From assembly GCF_900635155.1 (NCBI RefSeq), contig NZ_LR134002.1, positions 744,001-808,000 of the forward strand: a DNA stretch of 64,000 nt, given 5' to 3'. Numbering within the stretch: position 1 is the first letter of the stretch; each line of letters begins with the position of its first letter. This document shows positions 63,613 to 64,000 of the stretch, one piece after another. A model generated the notes under the pieces. It was not told where the DNA came from and did not search any database. It saw only the letters and a list, made by a program, of their open reading frames with translations. This DNA is from Streptococcus sanguinis (GTDB lineage Bacteria; Bacillota; Bacilli; Lactobacillales; Streptococcaceae). Position numbers and translations under genes: made by a program.

Positions 63613-64000
63613 ATGAAAATTGACAAGAAACACTTGTTGAATTATTCCATCTTGATTCCCTATTTGATTTTATCTGTTTTGGGATTGATTGTGGTCTATT
63701 CAACGACGAGTCCTACCTCGATTCAGGCCGGAGGAAATGGTTTTGGCATGGTCTTGAATCAGGGGATTTTTTGGGTAATAAGTCTCTTTATAATTGCGCT
63801 CCTATATAGAATCCGCTTGGGTTTCCTGAAAAAAGGAGGCATCCTGACTATAGTTATCTTTGCTGAGATTATCCTCTTACTTTTATCTCGTTTTATAACA
63901 GGGACTATTAACGGCGCCCATGGTTGGCTCAAGCTTGGAGCTTTCAGTATTCAGCCTGCTGAGTATTTGAAGATTATTCTGGTCTGGTATCTAGCCTTTC
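63613..64000 (+). CDS. ftsW: Peptidoglycan glycosyltransferase FtsW (5' part, cut by window edge)
   Basis: The visible 129 residues begin MKIDKKHLLNYSILIPYLIL. They show three or four transmembrane helices and the SEDS motif GAHGWLKLGAFSIQPAEYLKI. SEDS proteins polymerise septal (FtsW) or lateral (RodA) peptidoglycan; the N-terminus resembles FtsW more than RodA of streptococci, as I recall them. The gene continues beyond the window. Confidence 0.88.
   Translation, partial: MKIDKKHLLNYSILIPYLILSVLGLIVVYSTTSPTSIQAGGNGFGMVLNQGIFWVISLFIIALLYRIRLGFLKKGGILTIVIFAEIILLLLSRFITGTINGAHGWLKLGAFSIQPAEYLKIILVWYLAF

Overview
The window is chromosomal DNA of a Streptococcus, most likely of the sanguinis/mitis group. 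The evidence is conserved streptococcal neighbourhoods: divergent pepQ/ccpA, vicR-vicK-vicX with a single-transmembrane VicK, rnc-smc-two Cof hydrolases-ftsY, hprK-lgt, and ftsW at the right edge. Many promoters carry an extended TGnTATAAT -10 box. No rRNA, tRNA or CRISPR array was seen.

Layout. 1-6125: an ABC exporter (first gene cut by the window edge), a metallophosphoesterase, an Rrf2-type regulator, a VOC-fold dioxygenase-like protein and ogt. 6126-12598: an AT-rich, wrecked defence locus. A type I restriction system has lost its hsdM 3' part, hsdS and hsdR 5' part by deletion. Its hsdM remnant is split exactly at the DPACG/SGG motif by about 3.9 kb. The insert looks like two tandem recombinase-less elements with related left ends; they carry a KilA-N pseudogene, a DUF6414-like protein and an intact GmrSD-type (DUF262/DUF1524) protein. 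A second, degenerate copy of the ogt 3' end lies at the far border. 12707-16267: a minus-strand iron-chelate uptake operon with an esterase. 16801-19050: pepQ and ccpA. 19296-25016: two glycolipid glycosyltransferases, a membrane protein, and a T-box leader in front of a P-loop kinase and thrS.

25108-36840: a lipoprotein, a broken amino-acid permease, vicRKX, a DUF454 protein, rnc-smc, two HAD hydrolases and ftsY. 36885-40381 (minus): zwf, and a 45-residue protein with a UPF0718 permease and a TIGR03943 partner. 40560-47029: tex, sprT-like, pspC-like, a Nudix hydrolase, hprK-lgt, DUF948 and YtxH proteins. 47039-47213 is a multi-hairpin intergenic repeat. 47735-50177: two U32 proteins, then small zinc-finger, PC4-like and hypothetical genes, bioY, a cyclase and gor. 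54947-58060 is a MacAB-like efflux operon; 58158-63458 (minus) holds lysS, a phosphatase, a YbaK protein, a DUF368 transporter, a GH25 lysozyme and a glutathione peroxidase. ftsW starts at 63613.

Connected themes: CcpA and HprK (catabolite control, with cre-like sites before ccpA and the efflux operon); VicRK, the GH25 enzyme, DUF368 and FtsW (wall growth); and Gor, Gpx and possibly the VOC protein (thiol and oxidative stress). The best leads for new biology are the nested insertion in hsdM, a hairpin that separates the Shine-Dalgarno of rnc from its start codon, three genes with near-leaderless promoters, and a folded leader before vicR.
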